Source: VXNE01 sp963665455 (GTDB lineage: Bacteria; Pseudomonadota; Gammaproteobacteria; Pseudomonadales; Azotimanducaceae). Taken from it: a stretch of DNA of 64,000 nucleotides. Under the pieces are notes generated by a model, which was not told where the DNA came from, did not search any database, and was given only the letters and a program-made list of their open reading frames with translations. The stretch is from positions 248,001 through 312,000 of the forward strand of contig OY762279.1 in the NCBI GenBank assembly GCA_963665455.1, in the 5' to 3' direction. Positions 32,390 to 41,373 of this stretch are shown here, piece by piece; the first letter of the stretch is position 1, and every line of letters begins with the position of its first letter. The translations under genes and the position numbers were made by a program.

Positions 32390-33994
32390 ATGTACTTGCG
32401 CCGTAGGGCCGTCTGGCTCGCGCTCTGGAGCATTGCCGCCGTCACCGGGGTGGCTGCGGCTGGTGGCGCTCCCGAGGCCACCGCGTTGTTCGACAAGCAC
32501 GAACTTGAGACCGGCGCCACGCCGCAGCAAACCGTCCTGCCGGGGTCTTTCACCGCGCGGGGGCACGCCGAACTCGCCGTGATCGACGGCCCCTCGGGGG
32601 GGGCCGCCCGCCTGACGGTCCATCGGCTGGAGGAGGAGGGCTGGGGCGTCGTGCGCCGGGCGGAACTGGCGCCGGGCGTGCTCTTCGCCGACGTCGTCGA
32701 GGTCGGCGGACGGGACCACCTCGTGCTCTACCGACACGGGAATCTGAGCCTGTTCGACGCGGACACCGTTGCCGAGCACGTCGTGGCCCCGGTGACGACG
32801 GACTACCGCACCCCCGAGCCCGCCACCGCCGTCCCGCGCATCGACATTACCCGCGACCTCAATGGCGACCGCCGCGACGACTTGGTCGTGCCGGATCCGG
32901 AAGGGTTCTGGATCGCGACACAGGAGGCCGGCGGCATGTTCGCGGATGCGATCCGGCTCGGCCCCCCGGAGCCTTACCTGGACGCCGCGCCCTACGGTGA
33001 GCCGCTTACCTACGGCGAGCGCGGCGTCACCCGGGAGAACGCCCCGTGGTACTTGGGCCGCGTGCATCGGTTGGACTACGACCGCGACGGCCGGTCCGAC
33101 CTTGCGTTCTGGAATGGCGAACGTTTCGAGCTGCATCGGCAGGGCGAGGATGGGAGCTTCTCCGCCACCCCGGAAACGTTCTCGGTCGACGTCCCATTCG
33201 ACTTCGAAGGGGCCTACGCGCTGGGGTTTCAGTTCGACGACGCGGGGGTGCCATCCCTGCTGCTCGGCCTCGGCGGGCGCTTCGAATACACGGTGCTGCA
33301 CGGTTTCCAGGACCTCAACGGCGACGGCGCGGCCGATCTCGTCACCCTGTCCCTCGCCGGCCGGCGCGTGTTCGCCGCGCGCGGCCGCTTCGACATTCAC
33401 TTCGGGCGACCCACGCCGGGTGGCACGGCGTTCGCCGCGGCACCGGGCGCGAGCATCGCGACCCCGGGCCCGGCGGCCGGCATGGCGGCGGGATACGCCA
33501 CCCAGCGCTATCTCGACATGGACGGCGACGGCGCCACGGACATCGGCCTCGCCTCCGTGGACACGGGGCTTGGCGGCATGGTGCGGGCATTGGCCGGCAA
33601 GTCCGTCACGATGGACTTGGCGCTCTACCGCCAGCGCGACGGCGCCTACGCCGACGAACCGGACGTGGCGCGGCGCGTGCGCACCCGGTTCGCGCCATTC
33701 GACAAACGGGGCGTACTCTTCCCGACGGTGCTGATCGGCGACGTGACCGGCGATGGGCGCGTGGACCTGCTCGCGGCGGAACGGTGGGGCCGGTTGTCCG
33801 TCTATCTCGGGATTCCGGCGCCGGAACTGCTGGCCTCCGAGCCCATCCATGTCCCCGTCAAGGTGCCCGCCGACGAGCGCAACGCCCAGCTCGTGGACCT
33901 CGACGGCGACGGCCGGCGGGACGTCGTCATCCACCATCCATCGGACACGGGGGAGAATCGGGTGACGGTCCTCATGGCCCGGCAGGGGCCGTAG
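32390..33994 (+). CDS. Secreted FG-GAP/VCBS repeat protein
   Basis: 534 residues with a signal peptide (LALWSIAAVTGVAAAGG). At least six FG-GAP/integrin-alpha-like Ca-binding loops occur, for example DLNGDRRDDLVVPD, DYDRDGRSDLAFW, DLNGDGAADLVTL, DMDGDGATDIGLA, DVTGDGRVDLLAA and DLDGDGRRDVVIH. It probably forms a beta-propeller in the periplasm or outside the cell. Ligand is unknown. Its stop is one base before the next gene's start. Confidence 0.87.
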   Translation: MYLRRRAVWLALWSIAAVTGVAAAGGAPEATALFDKHELETGATPQQTVLPGSFTARGHAELAVIDGPSGGAARLTVHRLEEEGWGVVRRAELAPGVLFADVVEVGGRDHLVLYRHGNLSLFDADTVAEHVVAPVTTDYRTPEPATAVPRIDITRDLNGDRRDDLVVPDPEGFWIATQEAGGMFADAIRLGPPEPYLDAAPYGEPLTYGERGVTRENAPWYLGRVHRLDYDRDGRSDLAFWNGERFELHRQGEDGSFSATPETFSVDVPFDFEGAYALGFQFDDAGVPSLLLGLGGRFEYTVLHGFQDLNGDGAADLVTLSLAGRRVFAARGRFDIHFGRPTPGGTAFAAAPGASIATPGPAAGMAAGYATQRYLDMDGDGATDIGLASVDTGLGGMVRALAGKSVTMDLALYRQRDGAYADEPDVARRVRTRFAPFDKRGVLFPTVLIGDVTGDGRVDLLAAERWGRLSVYLGIPAPELLASEPIHVPVKVPADERNAQLVDLDGDGRRDVVIHHPSDTGENRVTVLMARQGP

Positions 33995-33995
33995 C

Positions 33996-34637
33996 GTGTC
34001 GGAGCGACCCACCGAAGCGGCGGTCCGCCTGCGCCTGCGCCGGTTGGCGAAGGGCGCTTTGTTCGTCGGCATCACGGCCGGCTACGCGCTGCTGCTGGGT
34101 CTGACGCTGGTCCTGTTCGGCTGGCGGCCGGCTCTGCTCGCGGTGTTCTTCGTCCTGACCGGCCTGTGCTTCCGGCACATCGCCCACGAGGCCGACCGGA
34201 TCGGCCTCGGCCTGGAGGGCGGCCCGGCGGACGAGCCCACGCAGGGCTACCAGAGACGCATGCTGCGCGTCTTCGGGGTCCTGACCCAGTTGCCGAACGT
34301 GGGGCTCGCAGTCCAGGCATTCGTCCTCGCGGGTATCGCGGGGGCTGCGGCCGCGACGGGTGCGTTGCTGATCGTCGAACTGCTGTACGTCCTCGTGCGG
34401 AGACTCAACCGGCGCACCGCATACGAGCAGGCGAGCTTCGGCTTCCGGGAACCCGGTCCCTTGGGCGCCGAGGCGGTGGGCATCGATGCGCCGGGCGATG
34501 TCACCCGGGCGGAGGTCGAGCGCCGACTCACGGAATTGCGCGCCATGGTCGAGGACGGACGGGTTTCGCAGCGCGCCTACGAGAAGGCCTGCGACCGCTA
34601 CCGGGTGCGCGCGGTGATGGCGCGGGAAGGGGGTTGA
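33996..34637 (+). CDS. Integral membrane protein, unknown
   Basis: 213 residues from GTG 33996, one base after the FG-GAP gene stop. Four hydrophobic segments: LFVGITAGYALLLGLTLVLF, LLAVFFVLTGLCF, LAVQAFVLAGIAGAAAATG and LLIVELLYVLVRRL. A soluble C-terminal third carries a short helical pattern (TRAEVERRLTELRAMVEDGR, RAYEKACDRYRV). I do not recognise a family. It is probably coexpressed with the FG-GAP protein and may anchor it or take part in the same process. Confidence 0.7.
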   Translation: MSERPTEAAVRLRLRRLAKGALFVGITAGYALLLGLTLVLFGWRPALLAVFFVLTGLCFRHIAHEADRIGLGLEGGPADEPTQGYQRRMLRVFGVLTQLPNVGLAVQAFVLAGIAGAAAATGALLIVELLYVLVRRLNRRTAYEQASFGFREPGPLGAEAVGIDAPGDVTRAEVERRLTELRAMVEDGRVSQRAYEKACDRYRVRAVMAREGG

Positions 34638-34671
34638 TCCGTCCGGGTGGGCGATTGCGTGTAGGCTTCCT

Positions 34672-34829
34672 CTAGGGAACCTCTGAACAAGTCCGTCCAT
34701 GGACTTGTTCAGGGCGCAAGCCAAAAGCGCGGTTTCGGCTTGCTCCACAGATTCGTTGGCTTACGCCATCGAATCTGGCGGCACATCCCTGTGCCGCACT
34801 ATGGAAGGTCTTGTTCAGACCTTCCCTAG
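34672..34829 (+). repeat. 158-bp dispersed hairpin repeat, copy C
   Basis: Third copy, same orientation as A, 34 bases after the membrane protein stop and 31 bases before the DUF3604 start. Two stems have paired changes against A: GAACAAGTCC/GGACTTGTTC instead of GAACAAGCCC/GGGCTTGTTC, and GCAAGCC/GGCTTGC instead of GCAAGGC/GCCTTGC. The terminal stem has one mismatch (CTATGG for CTAGGG). Confidence 0.9.
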
Positions 34830-34860
34830 GTGTGTGGCTCGCGGGCCGCGGGAGGAGCGG

Positions 34861-36684
34861 ATGGGCGGACTCGGCGTAACGACGCGGTGCCTCGGAGTCG
34901 CGGGAGTGGCCCTCGCGGCCGGGTTGTCCCCACAGCCCGCGGTCGCCACGGACCAAGACCCGTCGGCGCGCCGTGCCTGGTTCGGGGACCTGCACGTCCA
35001 CACCATCAACTCCTTCGATGCCTACAGCTTCGGGGTGCGCGCGACGCCGGACGACGCCTACCGCTATGCCCGGGGCGAAGCCATCGAACATGCCCTCGGC
35101 TACAGCGTGCAACTTCGCGGTGGCCCGCTCGACTTCTACGCGGTCACCGATCACGCCGTCTACCTCGGCGCCATGCGGGCGCTGGACGATCCCGGTCATC
35201 CGTTGCACGCGCACCCGCTGGCGGAGGCGCTGATCGCCAACTCCGATCCCCTCGACCCGCGGCTGACGCATCCCTCGTTTCCCGCGTCCGTCATGTCGAG
35301 CCTGCGGGTGCCGGGCTTCGACGCCTCGGACGTGACGGCGTCTGCGTGGCGGCGCACGATCGATGCCGCCGAGCGGCACAACGAGCCGGGCACGTTCACG
35401 ACGTTCATCGCATACGAGTACACGTCCTCGCCCGAGCGGAAGACCCTGCACCGCAACGTGATCTTCGCCGATGGCCAGGTGTCGCGCTTCCCCTTCAGCG
35501 TGGTGGATTCCGCCAACCCCGAGAACCTATGGCGGTGGATGGACGACCTGCGCGCCGCGGGCATCGAGGCCCTCGCGATTCCGCACAACTCCAACCTGAG
35601 TTCGGGTCTGGCGTTCGAGCGGACGGACTGGGCCGGCCGGCTCATCGATGCGGAGTACGCCGCGCGGCGCGTGCGCAACGAGCCCCTCGTGGAAGTGACG
35701 CAAGTGAAGGGCACGTCGGAGACCCATCCCGCATTGTCTCCCGAGGATGCGTGGGCGGGCTTCGAGATCTTTGGCCCGGGTAGGCCGGAAACGGTGCCCG
35801 GCTCCTACGTGCGCGAAGCCCTGCGCAGCGGATTGGCCCTCGAAGCCACGGGCGGCGTCAATCCCTACCGGCTTGGACTGATCGGCTCGAGCGATGGCCA
35901 CAACGCGTCGAGCCCGGTGGACGAGGACCGCTATTTCGGAAAGGTGGGCATCCACGACGGCGACCCGGCGAAGCGCGGCAGCGTGCCGAGGGACGCCGAG
36001 GAAGGGGAACTGGTCGGCCCGGGCTTCCTCCGGTGGAGCGCCGCGGGCCTGGCAGCCGTGTGGGCGGAGGAGAACACCCGGCCGTCGATCTATGCGGCGT
36101 TTCGGCGCAAGGAAGCCTTCGCGACCTCGGGACCGCGCATCCAGGTGCGCTTCTTCGCGGGGTACGGCTATGGTGAAGCGCTGGCCGACGCGCCCGACGC
36201 CGTGGAACGCGCCTATGCGGGGGGCGTGCCCATGGGCGGGGAACTGAAGGTTGCCGCAGACGGAACCCCCGAGTTTCTCGTCTGGGCCGCGCGGGATCCC
36301 GACGAGGCGGGGCTCCAACGCGTGCAGGTGGTCAAGGGCTGGATCGCGGATGGCGTGACCCACGAGCGGGTCTTCGACGCGGCCTGTTCCGATGGCCTCG
36401 TGCCTGATCCCGAGACGCAGCTTTGTCCCGACAACGGCGCGGCGGTCGATCTTGCGGACTGCACCCCCCTCGGAGCACCGGGCGCGGCCGAACTGCGTGC
36501 GCTCTGGCGCGACCCGACGTTCTCGCCGGATCAAGCCGCCTTCTACTATCTCAGGATCCTGCAAAACCCCACGTGCCGCTGGTCGACCTGGGATGCCCTC
36601 CGCGCCGGCGTGGCCCCGGCCGCCGGGGTGCCGGCGACGATTCAGGAACGGGCCTGGAGTTCGCCGATCTGGCTCGCGCCGTGA
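34861..36684 (+). CDS. DUF3604 protein, full length
   Basis: 607 residues from ATG 34861, chosen because the frame upstream runs through repeat copy C. A signal peptide (VALAAGLSPQPAVA) is followed by the metal-site motifs WFGDLHVHTINSFDAYS, FYAVTDHAVYLG, IPHNSNLSSG, VTQVKGTSETHPALS and IGSSDGHNASS. A C-terminal domain of about 170 residues follows ATSGPRI and is absent from the paralogue at 13570-14919. It contains Cys pairs (AACSDGL, QLCPDNG, ADCTPLG, NPTCRWS) suggesting periplasmic disulfides. Probable periplasmic metal-dependent hydrolase, substrate unknown. Confidence 0.9.
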   Translation: MGGLGVTTRCLGVAGVALAAGLSPQPAVATDQDPSARRAWFGDLHVHTINSFDAYSFGVRATPDDAYRYARGEAIEHALGYSVQLRGGPLDFYAVTDHAVYLGAMRALDDPGHPLHAHPLAEALIANSDPLDPRLTHPSFPASVMSSLRVPGFDASDVTASAWRRTIDAAERHNEPGTFTTFIAYEYTSSPERKTLHRNVIFADGQVSRFPFSVVDSANPENLWRWMDDLRAAGIEALAIPHNSNLSSGLAFERTDWAGRLIDAEYAARRVRNEPLVEVTQVKGTSETHPALSPEDAWAGFEIFGPGRPETVPGSYVREALRSGLALEATGGVNPYRLGLIGSSDGHNASSPVDEDRYFGKVGIHDGDPAKRGSVPRDAEEGELVGPGFLRWSAAGLAAVWAEENTRPSIYAAFRRKEAFATSGPRIQVRFFAGYGYGEALADAPDAVERAYAGGVPMGGELKVAADGTPEFLVWAARDPDEAGLQRVQVVKGWIADGVTHERVFDAACSDGLVPDPETQLCPDNGAAVDLADCTPLGAPGAAELRALWRDPTFSPDQAAFYYLRILQNPTCRWSTWDALRAGVAPAAGVPATIQERAWSSPIWLAP

Positions 36685-36685
36685 A

Positions 36686-36757
36686 CGCAAGGGCTACATC
36701 ACGGGCCAGACGATCTGCGTCGACGGCGGGGCGACGCTGCCGCCGAGGATCTCCTGA
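36686..36757 (+). pseudogene. C-terminal remnant of a short-chain dehydrogenase
   Basis: Just after the DUF3604 stop the sequence encodes RKGYITGQTICVDGGATL followed by PPRIS and a stop, the typical C-terminal end of an SDR ((Y/F)ITGQ...VDGG). There is no start and no upstream SDR text, so only the last ~23 codons remain. A deletion or rearrangement joined it to the DUF3604 end. Confidence 0.75.
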
Positions 36758-36769
36758 GCCTCGTTGCGC

Positions 36770-37282
36770 TCACGGTTCAAGGCGGCGGGTGCCGACAGGC
36801 GACCAGCGTGCCTGCTCCCCGTCGTCCCGCTGCCAGGTCTGCATCCGCTCGGGCTTCAGGACGACGAGCACGCGATTCTCGTTGGGTTCCCGTTCCATCT
36901 CATCGAACTGCGCGGTGCCCGCCTCCGTGCCGAAGTACTTGACGAGAATGCGCTTCGTGAGCGCCCCGATGTTCCGGTTCCGAATCTCCGCCTTGCCGCT
37001 CGCGACCACGGCGCGATAGTCGTCCCCCTAGTCCACCACGAGGGTCATGCGGGGGTCGCGCCGGAGGTTCCCGCGGACCCAGTAACGTTGTTGGTCCGCG
37101 ATGACGTGGAAGGCCGTGCCGTCCCAGAGAAATCCCACCGGCGTCACCCGGGGCGAACCGTCCGGGTTGGTCGTGCCGATGATGGCGTGACGCGTTTCGG
37201 CCAGGAATGCCGCAAGCTCGTCCGGCGTGAGGGGTTTGTTGCCGTGGACCGGCGGGCCGTAGGTGACGGTCGAGTACTCCAT
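36770..37282 (-). pseudogene. PPOX-fold protein interrupted by an in-frame TAG
   Basis: The frame from ATG 37282 encodes a PPOX split-barrel protein (LTPDELAAFLAETRHAIIGT, DGSPRVTPVGFLWDGTAF, RGNLRRDPRMTLVVD), then TAG at 37028-37030 as codon 85. The same frame continues without loss (GDDYRAVVASGKAEIRNR, LTKRILVKYFGTE, ERMQTW). A GAG-to-TAG change at a position often acidic (VVD-E-GDDYR) explains it. Without the stop the protein would be 170 residues, the normal size. It is the last gene of the amidohydrolase operon. Other genes here use TAG as a true stop, so recoding is unlikely; nonsense mutation or sequencing error. Confidence 0.8.
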
Positions 37283-37298
37283 GCCGCGGAGCCCGACT

Positions 37299-37685
37299 TC
37301 AGCGGCTGAAACCCGCCAAGTGCTCGAAGTACTGCGGGCTGGATTCCCCGGAATCGAGCCGCTTGCGGAGCGCGTCCGAGACGTCGCCGAGCACCTCCAG
37401 CCGGTCCGTGGTGTAGGGGTACGGGGGCATGAAGCGCTGCCGGTCCGCGCCGCCGCGGGACATGTAGTCGAGCATGGCCTCGGAGTTCGCGTAGAGCTCC
37501 ATGACCTGCACCTTCATCTCGTCCTCGCTCGTGAAGAACCACTCGTAGGCGAGGATCTCGGGCGTGTTCTTCTCGTGGTAGGCGATCCAGTCGTTCGCCA
37601 TGGCACGGAACTCGTCCAGCATGCCGTCCTTGACGGTGACGTACACGTTGAACCAAACGCGCCCGGATGGGACCTGCTCGGACAT
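37299..37685 (-). CDS. Small dimeric alpha/beta-barrel (ABM-like) protein
   Basis: 128 residues. A ferredoxin-like monooxygenase fold of the ABM type is suggested by VWFNVYVTVKDGMLDEFRAM, NTPEILAYEWFFTSEDEMKV and VMELYANSEAMLDYM. Such proteins can act as cofactor-free oxygenases, haem oxygenases or just small-molecule binders; nothing fixes the reaction here. Its ATG overlaps the preceding stop by one base (TGATG), so it is translationally coupled to the amidohydrolase gene upstream. Confidence 0.72.
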   Translation of the reverse strand: MSEQVPSGRVWFNVYVTVKDGMLDEFRAMANDWIAYHEKNTPEILAYEWFFTSEDEMKVQVMELYANSEAMLDYMSRGGADRQRFMPPYPYTTDRLEVLGDVSDALRKRLDSGESSPQYFEHLAGFSR

Positions 37686-39409
37686 CACGCGGTCCGTCCG
37701 TGGCGCAGCAGCGTGCCGGGGGTCGCCCCGGTGCACTCGCCATCCTCGAACGTGACCTCCCCATTCACCACCGTCAGGCGATAACCCTCGGCCTTCTGCG
37801 CCAGACGCCAGTCGCCCGCTGGGAAGTCGTGGATGCGTTCCGGCGGGAGCGAGCGCAGGGCGTCGTAGTCGTAGACGATCACGTCCGCCGGCGCGCCCTC
37901 GCGCAGGAAGCCCCGGTCGGTGAAGCCGGCGGCCAGGGCCGAGTAGCCGGAGAGCCGCCAGTGGGCCTGCTCGAGGTCCATCAGGCCCATGTCGCGCACG
38001 AGCCGTCCGATGAAGTCGGTCGGGTAGCGCCCGGTCGTCGCGAACTTCATGTGGGCGCCGCCGTCGGAGACCCCCGGGAGGACGAACGGGGAGTTGATCG
38101 CCTCGCGCAGGGCGTCGGGCGAGGTCTCCGGGGCCAGGGACGTGAAGAACGTCCCGAGGTCCTCGGAGAGCGCGATGTCGAGAAACGCGTCGATCGGGTG
38201 CTTGTTCTCCCGGTCGGCGACCTCGCCGACCGTGTAGCCCTCCAGGGGTCGGACCGCGTCCGTGCGGGCTTCGGCGATCCGCATCTCGGGGACGTAGAGG
38301 TAGGGGGGGACCGGCTTGTCGGGATGGCGGTCCCGCCGGGCCGCGAGGCGGTCGAACTCGGCCCGGAGCGCATCGCGCAGCGCGGGGTCGCGCATCTTGG
38401 CCATGCGCTCCGGCACGCTCCCCAGGGTGAGGTCGCGCCAGGCCTTCATCCCGTCGAACAGGTTGAAATCCTCCAGCGAGAAGTGGAAATCGATGTCGCA
38501 GGTGACCGCGTGCGCGAAGAGGCGCAGTCCCCGCGCGTTCCCCCGCTCGAGCCACGTGAGGATGTCCCGGTAGAAGCCGTAGGTGTTCCCGTGCTGGTCG
38601 TGCGCGAACTCCAGGTTGTTCCAGATGACCGGCCGGCCGCTGACCTCGGCGACCTTCTCGTAGAGGTCGAAGTCCCCGCCCAGCAACTGGATAAACCCAC
38701 GCCCCTTCTCGCCCAGCACCCGCGCGAACGCGAGCAGGTCGTCCGGCGCCATGATGTCCGTGATCATGGGCGTGCCGTCATGGTCGCGTTGCACGCTGTC
38801 CTCGCCCATGTTTTGCGCGGAGAACCCGCAGGCGCCGACATCCATCGCCTCGGCGAGGATCGCGCCCATCTTGCGCTGCTCCTCCGCGGTCGCGGGCCGT
38901 CCCTTCGCGTCCTCCTGCCCCATCACCCAGGACATGACCGGCGCGAGGCCCATGTAGGAGAGGACGTTCACGCCCTTCGGCGTGCGCTCGATGCTGTCGA
39001 GGTACTCGGGGAAGGTGACCCAGTCCCACGGCATCCCCGCCGCCATCGTGGTGGCGCGGACCGCCTCGTTGCGCTCAAGCGTGAGCATGGCCCGTTCGCG
39101 GTCTTCGGGCGCGACGGGCGCGAAGCCGAAACCGCAGTTGCCGATCACGACCGACGTGACGCCGTGCCAGCCGGACATCGTACACCACGGGTCCCAGAAG
39201 ATCTGCGAGTCGAAGTGGGTGTGCAGGTCGATGACGCCGGGTGCGACGACGAGATCCCGGGCGTCGAAGACGCGTGCCGCCTCCGACTCGGAGACGTTGC
39301 CGATCTGCGCGATGCGGCCGTCGGTGATCGCGACGTCGCCCGTGTAGCGCGGGGTGCGCTGTCCGTCGATGACGGTGCCGCCCTTGAGGAGAAGATCGTA
39401 GCGGGGCAT
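37685..39409 (-). CDS. N-acyl-D-amino-acid deacylase-family amidohydrolase, copy 2
   Basis: 574 residues from ATG 39409. Amidohydrolase-superfamily metal sites: DLVVAPGVIDLHTHFDSQIF (HxH), NCGFGFAPV, HAVTCDID, and VSDGGAHMKF (the late Asp). D-aminoacylase subgroup shape with the beta-sandwich N- and C-terminal ends (LLLKGGTVIDGQRTPRY; DVIVYDYDALRSLPPE). It hydrolyses N-acyl-D-amino acids or related amides; the substrate is unproven. It is a tandem duplicate of the gene at 39442-41166, alike at roughly nine residues in ten by eye. Confidence 0.9.
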   Translation of the reverse strand: MPRYDLLLKGGTVIDGQRTPRYTGDVAITDGRIAQIGNVSESEAARVFDARDLVVAPGVIDLHTHFDSQIFWDPWCTMSGWHGVTSVVIGNCGFGFAPVAPEDRERAMLTLERNEAVRATTMAAGMPWDWVTFPEYLDSIERTPKGVNVLSYMGLAPVMSWVMGQEDAKGRPATAEEQRKMGAILAEAMDVGACGFSAQNMGEDSVQRDHDGTPMITDIMAPDDLLAFARVLGEKGRGFIQLLGGDFDLYEKVAEVSGRPVIWNNLEFAHDQHGNTYGFYRDILTWLERGNARGLRLFAHAVTCDIDFHFSLEDFNLFDGMKAWRDLTLGSVPERMAKMRDPALRDALRAEFDRLAARRDRHPDKPVPPYLYVPEMRIAEARTDAVRPLEGYTVGEVADRENKHPIDAFLDIALSEDLGTFFTSLAPETSPDALREAINSPFVLPGVSDGGAHMKFATTGRYPTDFIGRLVRDMGLMDLEQAHWRLSGYSALAAGFTDRGFLREGAPADVIVYDYDALRSLPPERIHDFPAGDWRLAQKAEGYRLTVVNGEVTFEDGECTGATPGTLLRHGRTA

Positions 39410-39441
39410 GGAGACCTCCGGTTGTGCCGAGTTCGCCCTAG

Positions 39442-41166
39442 TTACGCGGTTCGTCCGTGGCGCAGCAGCGCGCCGGGGGTCGCCCCGGTGCACTCGCCAT
39501 CCTCGAAGGTGACCTCGCCGTTGACGATGGTCAGGCGGTAACCCTCGGACTTCTGCGCCAGCCGCCAGTCGTCGGCGGGGAAATCGTGGATGCGCTCCGG
39601 CGGCAACGAGCGCAGCGCGTCGTAGTCGTAGACGATCACGTCCGCCGGCGCACCCTCCCGCAGAAAGCCCCGGTCGGTGAAGCCGGCGGCCATGGCGGAG
39701 TAGCCGGAGAGTCGCCAGTGCGCCTGCTCCAAGTCCATCAGGCCCATGTCGCGGACGAGCCGCCCGATGAAATCCGTCCCGTAGCGCCCGGTCGTGAGGA
39801 ACTTCATGTGGGCGCCCCCGTCGGAGAGGCCCGGGAGCACGAATGGGGAGTTGATCACCTCGCGCAGGGCGTCCTCCGAGGTCTTCGGCGCGTCGCTCGT
39901 GAAGAACGTCCCGAGGTCCTCCGAGAGTGCCATGTCGAGGAACGCGTCGACCGGATGCTTGTTCTCGCGGGCGGCCACCTCGCCGACGGTGTAGCCCTCC
40001 AGGGCGCGCACCGCGGGGGTGCGGCCTTCGGCGATCCGCATGTCGGAGATCTTGAGGAAGAGGCCGACCGGCTTGTCGGGATGGCGGTCGCGCCGCTCCG
40101 CGAGACGGTCGAACTCGGCCCGCAGCGCCTCGCGCCGCTCCGGGTCGCGCATCTTCGCCATGCGCTCGGGCACGCTGCCCAGGGTGACGTCGCGCCAGAT
40201 CTCGATCGAGTCGAACAGGTTGAAGTCCTCCAGCGAGAACTGCATGTCGATGTCGCAGGTGACGGCGTGGCCGAACAGGCGCAGTCCGCGCGCGTTGCCC
40301 TTGTTGAGCCACTCGAGGATGTCCTGGTAGGCGCCGTAGGTGTTGCCGTGCTGGTCGTGGGAGAACTCCAGGGTGTTCCAGATGATCGGCCGGCCGCTCA
40401 CCTCGGCGACCTTCTCGAAGAGATCGAAATCCCCGCCGAGCAACTGAATGAACCCCCGTCCCTTCTCGCCGAGCACCCGGGCGAAGGCGAGCAGGTCGTC
40501 CGGGGCCATGATGTCCGTGATCATGGGCGTGCCGTCATGGTCGCGCTGCACGCTGTCGTGGCCGAGTAGCTGCGCGGAGAACCCGCAGGCCCCGGCATCC
40601 ATCGCCTCGCTCAGCAGCGCGCCCATCTTCCGCTGTTCCTCCGCGGTCGCGGGACGGCCCTTGGCATCCTCCTGGCCCATCACCCAGGACATCACCGGCG
40701 CGAGGCCCATGTAGGAAAGCACGTTCACGCCCTTCCGGGTGCGCTCGATGCTGTCGAGGTATTCCGGGAAGGTGACCCAGTCCCACGGCATGCCGGCCGC
40801 CATCGTCGTCGCCCGCACCGCCTCGTTGCGTTCGAGGGTCAGCATCGCCCGCTCCCGGTGCTCCGGCGCCACGGGCGCGAAGCCGAAGCCGCAGTTGCCG
40901 ATCACCACCGAGGTGACGCCGTGCCAGCCCGACATCGTGCACCAGGGGTCCCAGAAGATCTGGGAGTCGAAGTGCGTATGCAGGTCGATGAAGCCCGGCG
41001 CGACGATGAGGTCCCGGGCGTCGAAGACGCGCTTCGCATCGGACTCGGACACGCTGCCGATTTGCGCGATGCGGCCGTCCGTGATCGCGATGTCACCGGT
41101 GTAGCGCGGCGTGCGTTGCCCGTCGATGACCGTGCCGCCCTTGAGGAGGAGGTCGTAGCGGGGCAT
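39442..41166 (-). CDS. N-acyl-D-amino-acid deacylase-family amidohydrolase, copy 1
   Basis: 574 residues, the same length as the downstream copy, from ATG 41166. The same metal motifs are kept: APGFIDLHTHFDSQIF, GHAVTCDIDMQ and LSDGGAHMKFL. Differences from copy 2 cluster in a few segments (for example KGRGFIQLLGGDFDLFEKV against DLYEKV, and WLNKGNARGLRLF against WLERGNARGLRLF). Both copies keep all expected catalytic residues, so both may be active with slightly different substrates. It is first in the operon copy 1, copy 2, ABM, PPOX. The 200 bases up to the divergent Uma2 gene hold no gene. Confidence 0.9.
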   Translation of the reverse strand: MPRYDLLLKGGTVIDGQRTPRYTGDIAITDGRIAQIGSVSESDAKRVFDARDLIVAPGFIDLHTHFDSQIFWDPWCTMSGWHGVTSVVIGNCGFGFAPVAPEHRERAMLTLERNEAVRATTMAAGMPWDWVTFPEYLDSIERTRKGVNVLSYMGLAPVMSWVMGQEDAKGRPATAEEQRKMGALLSEAMDAGACGFSAQLLGHDSVQRDHDGTPMITDIMAPDDLLAFARVLGEKGRGFIQLLGGDFDLFEKVAEVSGRPIIWNTLEFSHDQHGNTYGAYQDILEWLNKGNARGLRLFGHAVTCDIDMQFSLEDFNLFDSIEIWRDVTLGSVPERMAKMRDPERREALRAEFDRLAERRDRHPDKPVGLFLKISDMRIAEGRTPAVRALEGYTVGEVAARENKHPVDAFLDMALSEDLGTFFTSDAPKTSEDALREVINSPFVLPGLSDGGAHMKFLTTGRYGTDFIGRLVRDMGLMDLEQAHWRLSGYSAMAAGFTDRGFLREGAPADVIVYDYDALRSLPPERIHDFPADDWRLAQKSEGYRLTIVNGEVTFEDGECTGATPGALLRHGRTA

Positions 41167-41373
41167 GGGAGCCTCATGTAGCGGGGCGCGGATGGATCAG
41201 TATAGCAAGCCAACAGGGGGCGGCCCGGCGCTCGTGTGCCCGCGAACACCATCGGGCGCGTTGCGGAAAAGATGGGGTAGGCCGGGCGGGGGTATGGGGT
41301 ATAAAGCGGAACCAAGGACGCGGGCCGCCCGGGCCGGACCGGGCGCCCCGGGGAGAGCGACACGGAGCGAGGA

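Noticed and set aside
36770..37282. TAG recoding (for example pyrrolysine) as explanation for the in-frame stop
   Set aside because: Several other genes in the window use TAG as a normal stop and there is no sign of a suppressor tRNA; a G-to-T change in GAG explains it better.
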